From: Spirochaeta sp.
GTDB taxonomy: Bacteria > Spirochaetota > Spirochaetia > DSM-27196 > SLAA01
DNA length: 11,299 nucleotides
Reading direction: 5' to 3'
Assembly (NCBI GenBank): GCA_020201015.1
Contig: JAIVHN010000222.1
Span: forward strand, 1-11,299
A program made the position numbers and the translations under genes. This document shows positions 1 through 6,135 of this stretch, piece by piece; position 1 is the first letter of the stretch; every line of letters begins with the position of its first letter. Below the pieces are notes generated by a model that worked only from the letters and a program-made list of their open reading frames with translations, had not been told where the DNA came from and made no database searches.

Positions 1-375
1 TGCGCGATATCGTTCTTTCCTATTGTTGTCAATGTTGCCACCGGGCTAGCCACCGTCGAACCGGAGCTGGAGGACGTCCTGCGGAGTCTGGGCGCCAAAC
101 GGCACAACATTTTCCTCAAGGTTGGCTTACCCTCGGCCATGCCCTACTTCTTTGCATCGCTGAAGGTTTCGGTCACTTTGGCGTTTGTCGGGACAATAAT
201 CGCCGAGACGGTAGCCTCCAACCGTGGCGTAGGATACCTCATGATTGCCGCCAGCGGCCGTTTCGATGTACCGCTGGTATTTGCTGGCCTTTTTGTGATT
301 GCCGCTATGGGCATAGTTCTCTATGAGGGCTTTGCTTACATGGAGCGCAAGCTTACCGGCTGGGCGTATCGTTAG
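1..375 (+). CDS. ABC importer permease, C-terminal part (sulfonate/taurine/nitrate/pyrimidine type)
   Basis: This is the 3' part of a gene whose reading frame is open from base 1 to the TAG at 373-375, so about 124 residues are visible and the N-terminus lies outside the window. It matches the inner-membrane permease of BPD_transp_1 importers such as SsuC, TauC and ThiX. The coupling (EAA) loop is seen as EPELEDVLRSLGAK followed by LPSAMPYFFASLKV, the segment that contacts the ATPase. Hydrophobic helices follow (residues around 55-70 and 88-108 of the visible part), with the family-typical AETVASNRGVGYL stretch and a C-terminal W-A-Y-R after an amphipathic E/R/K segment. The substrate cannot be told from this fragment. 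Sulfonates are tempting because sulfur genes follow, but pyrimidine-precursor importers look alike. An imperfect tandem repeat covers its stop codon. Confidence 0.88.
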   Translation, partial: CAISFFPIVVNVATGLATVEPELEDVLRSLGAKRHNIFLKVGLPSAMPYFFASLKVSVTLAFVGTIIAETVASNRGVGYLMIAASGRFDVPLVFAGLFVIAAMGIVLYEGFAYMERKLTGWAYR

Positions 376-404
376 GGCCGCCCGGTATCGTTAGAGCCGA
401 CCGG
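367..404. repeat. 19-bp imperfect tandem duplication over the permease stop codon
   Basis: Unit 1 (367-385, tatcgttagggccgcccgg) is directly followed by unit 2 (386-404, tatcgttagagccgaccgg). They match at 17 of 19 positions. The permease stop codon TAG (373-375) lies in unit 1 and the same TAG is repeated in unit 2. The repeat occupies most of the 40-bp gap to the end of the convergent osmC-like gene. No hairpin with a T-run is evident here, so it does not look like an intrinsic terminator. Confidence 0.9.
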
Positions 405-415
405 CAGTTCCACGA

Positions 416-844
416 TCAATTACTGGGCCCTTCATGAAGAGCGTAAGAGTGTGTCACCACAATGTCTGGGTTAAGCGACTCCTTCACTGAGCAAAATTTT
501 TCTACCGAAAGCTCAACGGCCCGCGCCGCTTGTTTGTCCTCAATCTGTCCCTGCATAATGAAATGCAGGTGGATGGAGGTAAAAGGAGCGGGGGTTTTCC
601 CTTCCGCACGCTCGCCAGTGATTTCTACCTGCAGTGTCTGAAGCTCCTGGCGCTTCTTCTTAAGAATAGGAACAAGATCCATACTGGCGCAGCCAGCCAT
701 AGCGGCAAGCAGGACCTGCATAGGGCGAAAGCCCTCGCCCGTACCACCAATGCTCTCAGCGCCGTCCATAACTAAAATGTTACCCTCGGCATTGTGCGCC
801 ACAAGATGCACCGCATCATTTTTTCGTTCGAGGGTGATTTTCAT
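416..844 (-). CDS. OsmC/Ohr-family protein
   Basis: Small OsmC-fold protein of about 142 residues, the usual size for the family. OsmC and Ohr proteins are cytoplasmic dimers that reduce organic or fatty-acid hydroperoxides with a pair of cysteines; the YhfA-like branch has no firm assigned role. Both cysteines are present: one in MAGCASMDL (about residue 52) and one in KFCSVKESL (about residue 118), each in the expected setting. The arrangement GTGEGFRPMQVLLAAMAGC resembles the YhfA-like branch more than Ohr. Two in-frame ATGs are possible (850 and 844). The AAGGAG at 853-858 is only 2 nt from the first but 8 nt from the second, so I choose 844. It is divergent from cysM, whose start is only 33 bp away, and so may share a control region with cysteine synthesis. 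Confidence 0.87.
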   Translation of the reverse strand: MKITLERKNDAVHLVAHNAEGNILVMDGAESIGGTGEGFRPMQVLLAAMAGCASMDLVPILKKKRQELQTLQVEITGERAEGKTPAPFTSIHLHFIMQGQIEDKQAARAVELSVEKFCSVKESLNPDIVVTHSYALHEGPSN

Positions 845-860
845 TTTCATTTCTCCTTCT

Positions 861-872
861 ATCGTTATATTG
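861..872. promoter_or_regulatory. Possible overlapping divergent -10 elements between osmC-like gene and cysM
   Basis: The two divergent genes leave only 33 bp between start codons. In it, TATATT (866-871, plus) could be a -10 for cysM, with TTTTCA (844-849) 16 bp upstream as a weak -35. TATAAC (870-865, minus) could be a -10 for the osmC-like gene. The two overlap, which would make the promoters mutually exclusive and give cysM a leaderless or near-leaderless transcript. This is read by eye from short motifs only. Confidence 0.25.
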
Positions 873-877
873 GAATT

Positions 878-1777
878 ATGAACATAAACACAATTGAAGA
901 CTGCATTGGCAACACTCCGCTGGTGCGCCTACGCAAACTTTATACCGGGCCCAATTTACTGCTTTGCAAGCTGGAAGGAAACAATCCGGCCGGGTCGGTA
1001 AAAGACCGCCCTGCTTATCATATGATCAAAGGGGCCCAGGAGAGCGGCCGCATTAAGCCGGGTGACACGCTCATTGAAGCAACCAGCGGCAATACCGGTA
1101 TTGCATTGGCTATGGCGGCGGCTGTTCTTGGGTATCATATGATTATAGTAATGCCTGAGCACATGAGCACTGAGCGTCGTGCACCTATGAAGGCTTACGG
1201 CGCAGACCTGGTGCTCACGCCCAAAGATGCCAGCATGGAGGGGGCAATAGACACAGCCCGGCGCTTAGAACAGGAGGGACGCGGTGTGATCCTGGATCAG
1301 TTCGGCAACCCCGACAACCCACGCTCGCACTACGAAACTACCGGACCCGAAATCTGGGCCGATACCGACGGCAAGGTAACCCACTTCGTTGCGTCAACCG
1401 GTACCACCGGCACAATAATGGGCACCGGCAGCTACCTCAAAGAGAAGAACCCAAAGATACAGATTATTGGTGTTACACCGGACGCGGCTGGCGGCATTCC
1501 CGGGATCCGGGCCTGGCCAGCGGAATACCAGCCCGCCATCTTTGAACCGGAACGCTTGGATGAAAAACGGGAAATGGATAAGGGCCGCGCTGAGGAGATG
1601 ACGCGCGCGCTGGCGGCCAGCGAAGGAATTTTTGCAGGTATTTCATCGGGAGGTAATGTTGCAGCCGCGCTGGATGTGGCTCATGACCTTGACCGCGCCG
1701 GAGTTACCGACGCGGTCATTGTCGCAATCATATGTGACCGAGGGGACCGCTATCTATCCACCGGTGTATTCGACTAA
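878..1777 (+). CDS. cysM: Cysteine synthase B (O-acetylserine sulfhydrylase, thiosulfate-using type)
   Basis: PLP enzyme of 299 residues, fold-type II, cytoplasmic. CysM makes cysteine from O-acetylserine and sulfide and, unlike CysK, also accepts thiosulfate to give S-sulfocysteine. The PLP lysine is K42 in NNPAGSVKDR, followed by the substrate loop EATSGNTGIALA (about 69-80), the glycine-rich phosphate loop STGTTGTIMG (about 174-183) and the C-terminal ISSGG and ICDRGDRYLSTGVF. The SIPGIR-like motif (GGIPGIRAWP) and the ending fit CysM rather than CysK. The protein stops just after the STGVF motif, slightly shorter than the E. coli enzyme. I choose ATG 878: an in-frame ATG at 794 would add 28 non-homologous residues (MRHKMH...) overlapping the divergent osmC-like gene. 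The ribosome site is weak (TGGA, 3 nt away). It lies close to a thiosulfate/sulfur transport unit, which supports a thiosulfate route. Confidence 0.95.
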   Translation: MNINTIEDCIGNTPLVRLRKLYTGPNLLLCKLEGNNPAGSVKDRPAYHMIKGAQESGRIKPGDTLIEATSGNTGIALAMAAAVLGYHMIIVMPEHMSTERRAPMKAYGADLVLTPKDASMEGAIDTARRLEQEGRGVILDQFGNPDNPRSHYETTGPEIWADTDGKVTHFVASTGTTGTIMGTGSYLKEKNPKIQIIGVTPDAAGGIPGIRAWPAEYQPAIFEPERLDEKREMDKGRAEEMTRALAASEGIFAGISSGGNVAAALDVAHDLDRAGVTDAVIVAIICDRGDRYLSTGVFD

Positions 1778-1813
1778 GGGCGCTGGCATACTTGACCGGT
1801 GCCCGGGGTTTTT
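1778..1813 (+). terminator. Probable rho-independent terminator after cysM
   Basis: A stem starts right after the cysM stop: GGGCGCTGG (1778-1786) pairs with CCGGTGCCC (1796-1804) over nine positions, two of them G-U pairs, with a 9-nt loop. GGGG and then TTTTT (1809-1813) follow. The four Gs between stem and T-run make it less than canonical. It separates cysM from the convergent chemoreceptor gene that ends at 1819. On the minus strand there is no T-run after the stem, so it should act mainly for cysM. Confidence 0.5.
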
Positions 1814-1818
1814 AGCGC

Positions 1819-3663
1819 TTAGAACTCTTCAAAATCAGCATCGCTCTCATCCTTGGCTGTTCTAACTTCGTCCAAGTTGAGGTCAATTCCTTGTGAGCGG
1901 GCACCTCCAGATTTCACCGGTTGATCGGCCAAGGTAATTCCGGTCTCTTGACGGGCCGACGGCTGCCGGGTCGAGGGTTTTGCCGCGTGCCCGGTGGCCC
2001 CACCACCTCCGCTGGCGTGTCCGCCAGCATGTCCGCGAGCGGCTGGGCCTATAGCCTTGCGACCGCCGCCGCTGCCCGCTGAGGCTAGCACCGCCCCGCT
2101 GGAACTCCCATGGCCACCGTCATCGTTCAGCTTGAAGAAGGTCATGGTGGTTTTGAGCTGCTCGGCCTGGCTGGATAACTCTTCAGACATAGACGCCATT
2201 TCTTCGGAAGAAGATGCGTTTTGTTGAATAACCTGGTCAAGCTGTGCAATTGCTTTGTTTATTTGATCTGCACCGCTGTCCTGTTCAGCACTTGAAGAGC
2301 GAATTTCCTGCACGAGTTCGGCGGTTTTGCGAATTTCCGGAACAATCCCGGCAATCATCTCACCGGCACCCTCGGCAACCGAGACACTAGAAGCCGAAAG
2401 CTCACTTATCTCTGCCGCAGCCGTTTGACTGCGTTCGGCAAGCTTTCTCACCTCCGAGGCAACAACCGCAAAGCCTTTGCCATGCTCGCCAGCCCGGGCC
2501 GCCTCAATGGCCGCGTTGAGCGCAAGGAGGTTCGTATTCCGCGCGATCTCTTCAATAATGGTAATTTTCTCGGCTATTTGACGCATTGCGGTAACAGTCT
2601 CGGAGACCGCGTTACCGCCTTTCTCGGCGTTCTCATACGAGGTGCGTGCAATTTGGTCCGTCTGGGTTGCGTTGTCTGCATTCTGTTTGATGTTGGAGCT
2701 CATCTGCTCCATGGAGGAAGATACCTCCTCGGCCGAGGCCGCCTGCTCGGTAGCACCCTGTGAAAGCTGCTGCGCATTTGAACTCATTTCCTGGCTACCG
2801 GCCGAGACGTTGTCAGTAGCCGCCTGTACATTTCGCACAACCTCTACCAATTTATCTCGCATAACGCCCAAAGCATTTGCAAGGATTCCAATTTCATCTT
2901 TCTGGTTCACCGGGATAGTTGCTGTCATATCTCCTTCGGAGAGCCGTTGGGCAAAGGTCACTCCGGCGGCAAGCGGTTTGGTAATCATCCGCGTGAGAAG
3001 CAGGCCAAGGAGCAGAGCCACTACAATGGCCACAATAGAAACCCCAATGATGAGGCGTTCAAGAAAGGCCGCCTCCTCAATGTCTTCCTCCATCTCAGAG
3101 AGGGTGTTGCCTATGTTGTTCTCGGTAAGTTCAACAAAGGTTGCGCCCATAGTATTTGAGATCGGCACCATAGCAGCAACCGCGGACTCGTACTCCTCAT
3201 ACAGCGCTTCAAGCTGGGCAGGGTCATCCTCCCGGATCATTTCGTTAATGACACGGTCTATTGGTTCGTAAACTTCCCGCCAGTTTTCGTACTCCGCCTG
3301 CAGCCGCTCAACAATCTGCCGCCCCCGATCGGTCTTACGCGGCAAGGCCGCAAACTCCTCAAGTTCGCCTTGAATATTACTGAAACTTGCTTCACGGTCT
3401 TGCAGAATCCGGCGGTAGGTCTGCTCCGCGTCATCATGACCACGTACCTGAAACACCTCCAGTGTTTGTGCCCGAATCACCATGCGCTCGTAGTTCATGT
3501 CGCCTAAAAGGATAAGGCCTGGAATTCGGTTATATCCGAAATCGTCAAGATCGGCCGTGAGATCATCAATACCGTAAAAGCCCACCACGCCGACAAGCAG
3601 CGCCAACAGCGCAACAACGACAAATCCGCCGACTAACTTCACTCCAATGCGAATGTTCTTCAT
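1819..3663 (-). CDS. Methyl-accepting chemotaxis protein (transmembrane chemoreceptor)
   Basis: Chemoreceptor of 614 residues that senses a ligand outside the inner membrane and controls the CheA kinase through CheW. Order: short cytoplasmic start, TM1 (about 11-30), periplasmic helical domain (about 31-203, resembling a four-helix-bundle sensor), TM2 (about 205-224), HAMP (about 225-278, with ITKPL and DEIGIL), signalling hairpin (about 290-510) with the highly conserved tip EIARNTNLLALNAAIEAARAG (about 372-392), then a Gly/Ala/His/Ser-rich linker (about 512-590) ending in SDADFEEF. Glutamine/glutamate pairs flanking the tip are likely methylation sites. The linker plus acidic-aromatic tail recalls receptors that tether CheR/CheB at the C-terminus, though the motif is not the enterobacterial NWETF. 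I choose ATG 3663, seven codons inside a longer frame, because MKNIRIGVKLVGGF is the usual receptor start. The ligand is unknown; the neighbouring sulfur genes make a sulfur compound one possibility. Confidence 0.95.
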   Translation of the reverse strand: MKNIRIGVKLVGGFVVVALLALLVGVVGFYGIDDLTADLDDFGYNRIPGLILLGDMNYERMVIRAQTLEVFQVRGHDDAEQTYRRILQDREASFSNIQGELEEFAALPRKTDRGRQIVERLQAEYENWREVYEPIDRVINEMIREDDPAQLEALYEEYESAVAAMVPISNTMGATFVELTENNIGNTLSEMEEDIEEAAFLERLIIGVSIVAIVVALLLGLLLTRMITKPLAAGVTFAQRLSEGDMTATIPVNQKDEIGILANALGVMRDKLVEVVRNVQAATDNVSAGSQEMSSNAQQLSQGATEQAASAEEVSSSMEQMSSNIKQNADNATQTDQIARTSYENAEKGGNAVSETVTAMRQIAEKITIIEEIARNTNLLALNAAIEAARAGEHGKGFAVVASEVRKLAERSQTAAAEISELSASSVSVAEGAGEMIAGIVPEIRKTAELVQEIRSSSAEQDSGADQINKAIAQLDQVIQQNASSSEEMASMSEELSSQAEQLKTTMTFFKLNDDGGHGSSSGAVLASAGSGGGRKAIGPAARGHAGGHASGGGGATGHAAKPSTRQPSARQETGITLADQPVKSGGARSQGIDLNLDEVRTAKDESDADFEEF

Positions 3664-3838
3664 GTAAGCCCCCCGAAGCCACACCCAGCAGCACGAAGCT
3701 AAAGCTCCGGCAAAGATGGGCGTTTTTTACTGCTTGACTAGCTGTATAGGACAATTTGTACACCTGTTTGACAGCAAGAGTAAACAGGAGCGCTGGTCAA
3801 TATGCGGCTGTGAACGCACATGAGCTACAAGATGTCAG
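3664..3838 (-). promoter_or_regulatory. Upstream region of the chemoreceptor gene
   Basis: This non-coding stretch between the tusA-like gene and the chemoreceptor must hold any promoter of the receptor, as no terminator or coupling is visible. A GGGGGG tract five bases before ATG 3663 is the only ribosome-site candidate. A TAAA (minus strand, about 3729-3726) is followed 14 nt later by GCCGGAGC, which recalls a flagellar sigma-28 promoter, but the spacing is one base short and the second box is a poor match. I saw no convincing sigma-70 pair. Confidence 0.3.
3763..3788. repeat. Perfect 7-bp inverted repeat upstream of the chemoreceptor gene
   Basis: CCTGTTT (3763-3769) and AAACAGG (3782-3788) are exact reverse complements separated by 12 bases. 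The element is about 100 bp upstream of the receptor start and could be an operator or a small hairpin. It has no T-run, so a terminator role for the upstream operon is unlikely. Confidence 0.5.
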
Positions 3839-3876
3839 CCTTAGGCCCGTTTGAAACCCTTAGACCCGTTTGACCC
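3839..3876. repeat. 19-bp tandem duplication over the stop of the tusA-like gene
   Basis: Units 3839-3857 and 3858-3876 share 15 of their first 16 bases (ccttag, then g or a, then cccgtttga); the last three differ more. The stop codon of the tusA-like gene (TAA on the minus strand, 3862-3860) is inside the gene-proximal unit and is repeated in the second unit. Confidence 0.85.
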
Positions 3877-4099
3877 GGACGACCCAGTGATTAGGTTCAG
3901 CCTTTGCTACATCCAGCACTTCGTGTCCCTCCAGGTCTAGTGATCGGGGCACATTTGAGGCGGACTCACTGTTGCCAAGATGAATTTCAAGCAGCTGGCC
4001 CACGTCCAGCCCTTCCAACGCGAGTTTGCTTTTTACAAAAGTGTAGGGGCAAACCTCACTCATCAGTTCAAGTGTTTTGTCGACCTTTAACTGTTCCAT
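3860..4099 (-). CDS. tsuB: TusA/YeeD-family sulfur carrier protein
   Basis: Protein of 79 residues in the TusA/SirA family, which carry persulfide sulfur on a conserved cysteine in a Cys-Pro motif and hand it to acceptor proteins. C17-P18 (SEVCPYTFVKSKLALEGL) is the signature, at the expected place before helix 1, and GQLLEIHLGN is the following strand. The family member encoded with YeeE/YedE transporters (YeeD, TsuB) is needed for thiosulfate use, and this gene sits 47 bp downstream of a rhodanese that itself overlaps such a transporter gene. I choose ATG 4099: AAGGAG lies six bases before it, whereas an ATG at 4114 would overlap that ribosome site. The symbol follows from context; the family identity is surer than the exact role. 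Confidence 0.85.
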   Translation of the reverse strand: MEQLKVDKTLELMSEVCPYTFVKSKLALEGLDVGQLLEIHLGNSESASNVPRSLDLEGHEVLDVAKAEPNHWVVRVKRV

Positions 4100-4137
4100 T
4101 CTTTGCTCCTTCAATGTAGATGTGGCCGGGCGCTGCC

Positions 4138-4161
4138 GGGGCGACTCTACGGAGTCGACCC
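4138..4161 (-). other. Intercistronic hairpin at the rhodanese stop codon
   Basis: On the minus strand GGG-T-CGACTC (4161-4152) pairs with GAGTCG-C-CCC (4147-4138) around a CGTA loop: ten-position arms with one mismatch. The stop codon TAG (4149-4147) straddles the loop and the distal arm. No T-run follows, so it is more likely to stabilise or partly attenuate the mRNA between the rhodanese and the tusA-like gene than to end transcription. Confidence 0.6.
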
Positions 4162-5051
4162 AACCGCTATAGGAGCATCCGCGTTATTTCCCCACTCCGC
4201 CCATGACCCGTCATACAGCCGCACGTCTTCCTCTCCCAAAATACGAAGGGCAACGTAGGTATGTGCGCCCCGGATACCGGTTTGGCAGAGCGTTACTCGT
4301 GGCCCGTTGCGCCCATCTAGCGTCTGCTCATACACCTCGCTAAGTTCTGCTACGCTAAGAAAGGACCTGCCGTTATCACCGCGATTCCGGACCCAGTCGA
4401 TGTTCGTGGCGTTAGGAATATGCCCTCCGCGGGCGGCCCGTACATCGGCTCCACTAAACTCATCCGGTGAGCGGGCATCCAGCACCGTGAAATCCTGGTT
4501 CCCGTGGTTTTCAAGTACAAAAGCCTCGTCGGCAATGAGGTGCTCACGAACTCGTGGCTCAAACTCACCCCGTGCAGGTGCTGCAATTTCGGTGCTTAGC
4601 TCATACCCGGCGGAGTTCCACGCGGGAAGCCCGCCATCAAGCAGATGCACCTGCTCATGTCCAAGATACTCAAGGGCCCAGAATAGCCTGCTTGCCCACA
4701 GCCCATTGCCGGAGTCGTACACCACAATTGGCGTATTATGGCGGACACCGGCTTCCTCAAGGTCCATAGCCACAAACTCGGGATCGGGCAGCATACCGCC
4801 TACACCGTCGACATTTGTAACGGTAACCTCACGAGCAACCCAGGCAGCCCCAGAAATGTGACCTTGACGAAAGTCGTCCATACTCCGGGCATAATCAAGC
4901 ACCACTACCTCATGTCATCGGGCGCTGTACGGTTCATTGGTTCAAGGTCGGCCTGCGTCGATGCGCCGCCTTCCGCTGAGCACGCGCCCAACACCACGAG
5001 CAAGAGTCCCACGCCTAAAAGAACGCGTACGTGAACATTTCCTTTCTTCAT
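4147..5051 (-). CDS. Two-domain rhodanese with lipoprotein signal, apparent frameshift at 4908-4914
   Basis: Sulfurtransferase of the tandem-rhodanese type, which moves sulfane sulfur from thiosulfate or mercaptopyruvate to an acceptor. The 5' part (5051-4905, 48 codons) starts with GGAGG six bases before ATG and encodes a lipoprotein signal: MKKG, a hydrophobic core and the lipobox LGAC (C24, then Ser, favouring the outer membrane), ending in APDDMR and TAG. The rest lies in the -1 frame: EVVVLDYARS, GHISGA, a first domain whose loop YDSGNGLWASR lacks cysteine as usual, and a second with catalytic Cys in CQTGIRGAH (at about 4287) and the ending YDGSWAEWG. The two frames join exactly where a rhodanese strand should start, so one gene with a lost base (for example ATGGAGG becoming ATGAGG) is the simplest reading. 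GTG 4905 overlaps the TAG and could restart translation, but the product would have no export signal. The start overlaps the transporter stop by 4 bp. Confidence 0.82.
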
Positions 5052-6088
5052 TGTATTCCTCCCGGCACTTTACGTGCCAATTCAACTCGCTGCATACTCC
5101 GTTGTTCCGAACGATAAATAATTCCGGTCATCACCCAGCACCCAAGCATGATGAAGGCTGTGCTCACCAAGGCCGTTATCCCGAAGGTAGATGCACCGGT
5201 AATGCTGTGGCCAATGTTGCACCCGCCAGCAATTGAGGCACCGGCTCCCATAGTCAAACCCCCGCCAGCCTGGCGCATAAATCGCCCCGGATCAGGCAAA
5301 CGCAGCACCGCCTCGCCAGCGGCTTTGGCTGCGAGAAAGGCGCCAATTGGGACACCGACTACCATGTAGGAGACAACACTTATGCCGGAGCTATCTCCAG
5401 TTACAACAAAGCGGGTAAGCGCCACTGTTGGCTGGGTAAAGGACAGACCAAAGTTACGCCCCACCATTGCTGAAAGCACCCAGGCAACAAGCGCAAGGCT
5501 GCCAACGACTATCCCGGTACGACGCCACCCCCACCCAATCAGGTACTTCTGTTGTGGGGCCCGGACAAGCCATACAAGCGCAGGCACTCCAACTGCCCCA
5601 ATGAATAACCAGCGCCCCAGAGTCGTCTCAATTCCAAAAAGGCTGAAAAGCGTAGCCTCACCTCCGGCAAAGTGTAGCACCGGAGCACGCAAGGCTTGCT
5701 GCAACGGCAAGCCAGCACCTCCGTCGAGCACCGCCGTGCCAATGACAAACCCAATCAAGGCGGCCATAGAGCCAAGCATCCCCCGACCACAGCGGTAGTA
5801 GGTGCCGCTGGCGCAGCCGCCCGCCATAACCATGCCCATGCCAAAAGCAAAGCCCCCCACAATTGCCGCTGGCCAGAAAAAGGGCGCTACCAAGGGTGAC
5901 ACAGTTCCAATATCCGTCAACAAACGAACGCCAATTATATTGATGAGCAATACCACCAGCCAGGCGCGCACCAGACTCTTGTCTTTTTCAAGGTAGAAGC
6001 TGCGAAAGGCCGAGTTCATGCAGTAGCCACCACGTTGCAGCGAGTATCCAAGGAGTAGTCCCAAAGCAATGCCAGCAGGTATAATCAT
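5048..6088 (-). CDS. tsuA: YeeE/YedE-family thiosulfate/sulfur transporter
   Basis: Polytopic inner-membrane protein of 346 residues. YeeE/YedE proteins bring thiosulfate (TsuA) or related sulfur compounds into the cell, using conserved membrane cysteines that touch the substrate in turn. Seen here: QRGGYCMNSAFR (C23), the signature FGMGMVMAGGCASGTYYRCGRG (C92, C100), and its second-half counterpart GGGLTMGAGASIAGGCNIGHS (C290), plus C317. About nine or ten hydrophobic segments are readable. The sequence repeats internally, as expected for this pseudo-symmetric fold. In the second half, where a further cysteine is expected, the segment reads GLSFTQPTVAL and has none. GGAGG lies five bases before ATG 6088. 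The gene follows the beta-propeller gene by 40 bp and its stop TGA overlaps the rhodanese ATG, so expression is probably coupled. The exact substrate is inferred from family and neighbours. Confidence 0.88.
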   Translation of the reverse strand: MIIPAGIALGLLLGYSLQRGGYCMNSAFRSFYLEKDKSLVRAWLVVLLINIIGVRLLTDIGTVSPLVAPFFWPAAIVGGFAFGMGMVMAGGCASGTYYRCGRGMLGSMAALIGFVIGTAVLDGGAGLPLQQALRAPVLHFAGGEATLFSLFGIETTLGRWLFIGAVGVPALVWLVRAPQQKYLIGWGWRRTGIVVGSLALVAWVLSAMVGRNFGLSFTQPTVALTRFVVTGDSSGISVVSYMVVGVPIGAFLAAKAAGEAVLRLPDPGRFMRQAGGGLTMGAGASIAGGCNIGHSITGASTFGITALVSTAFIMLGCWVMTGIIYRSEQRSMQRVELARKVPGGIQ

Positions 6089-6100
6089 GTTTGCCTCCAG

Positions 6101-6135
6101 TTCTCTACGAGCCTAAAAGTTCTACCGCCTAAAAG
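6101..6135. repeat. Imperfect tandem duplication at the stop of the beta-propeller gene
   Basis: Unit 6101-6119 (ttctctacgagcctaaaag) is followed by 6120-6135 (ttctaccgcctaaaag). They share ttct, ac and the 9-bp core gcctaaaag, with three bases missing in the second. The gene's stop (TAG on the minus strand, 6131-6129) is in one core and is duplicated in the other. The repeat fills the space up to the transporter's ribosome site. Confidence 0.7.

Noticed and set aside
794..877. Longer cysM reading frame starting at ATG 794
   Set aside because: The 28 added residues match nothing in the CysM family and overlap the start of the divergent osmC-like gene; ATG 878 gives the normal N-terminus.
2642..3271. 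209-codon plus-strand frame inside the chemoreceptor gene
   Set aside because: Antisense shadow: low-complexity Ser/Arg composition, no domain, no ribosome site, opposite a clear receptor.
3701..3735. Sigma-28 (flagellar) promoter for the chemoreceptor
   Set aside because: TAAA and GCCG boxes are one base too close and the second box fits poorly, so I do not list it as a promoter on its own.
4307..4861. 184-codon plus-strand frame opposite the rhodanese
   Set aside because: Antisense shadow rich in Ser/Pro/Arg; the minus strand encodes unmistakable rhodanese motifs.
4905..4917. Programmed -1 frameshift or selenocysteine readthrough in the rhodanese
   Set aside because: No slippery heptamer or evident downstream stimulator; the TGA in the second frame precedes the join and no conserved residue is expected there. 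A lost base is simpler.
5382..5798. 138-codon plus-strand frame opposite the transporter
   Set aside because: Pro/Thr/Ala-rich shadow of a membrane protein gene, with no independent support.
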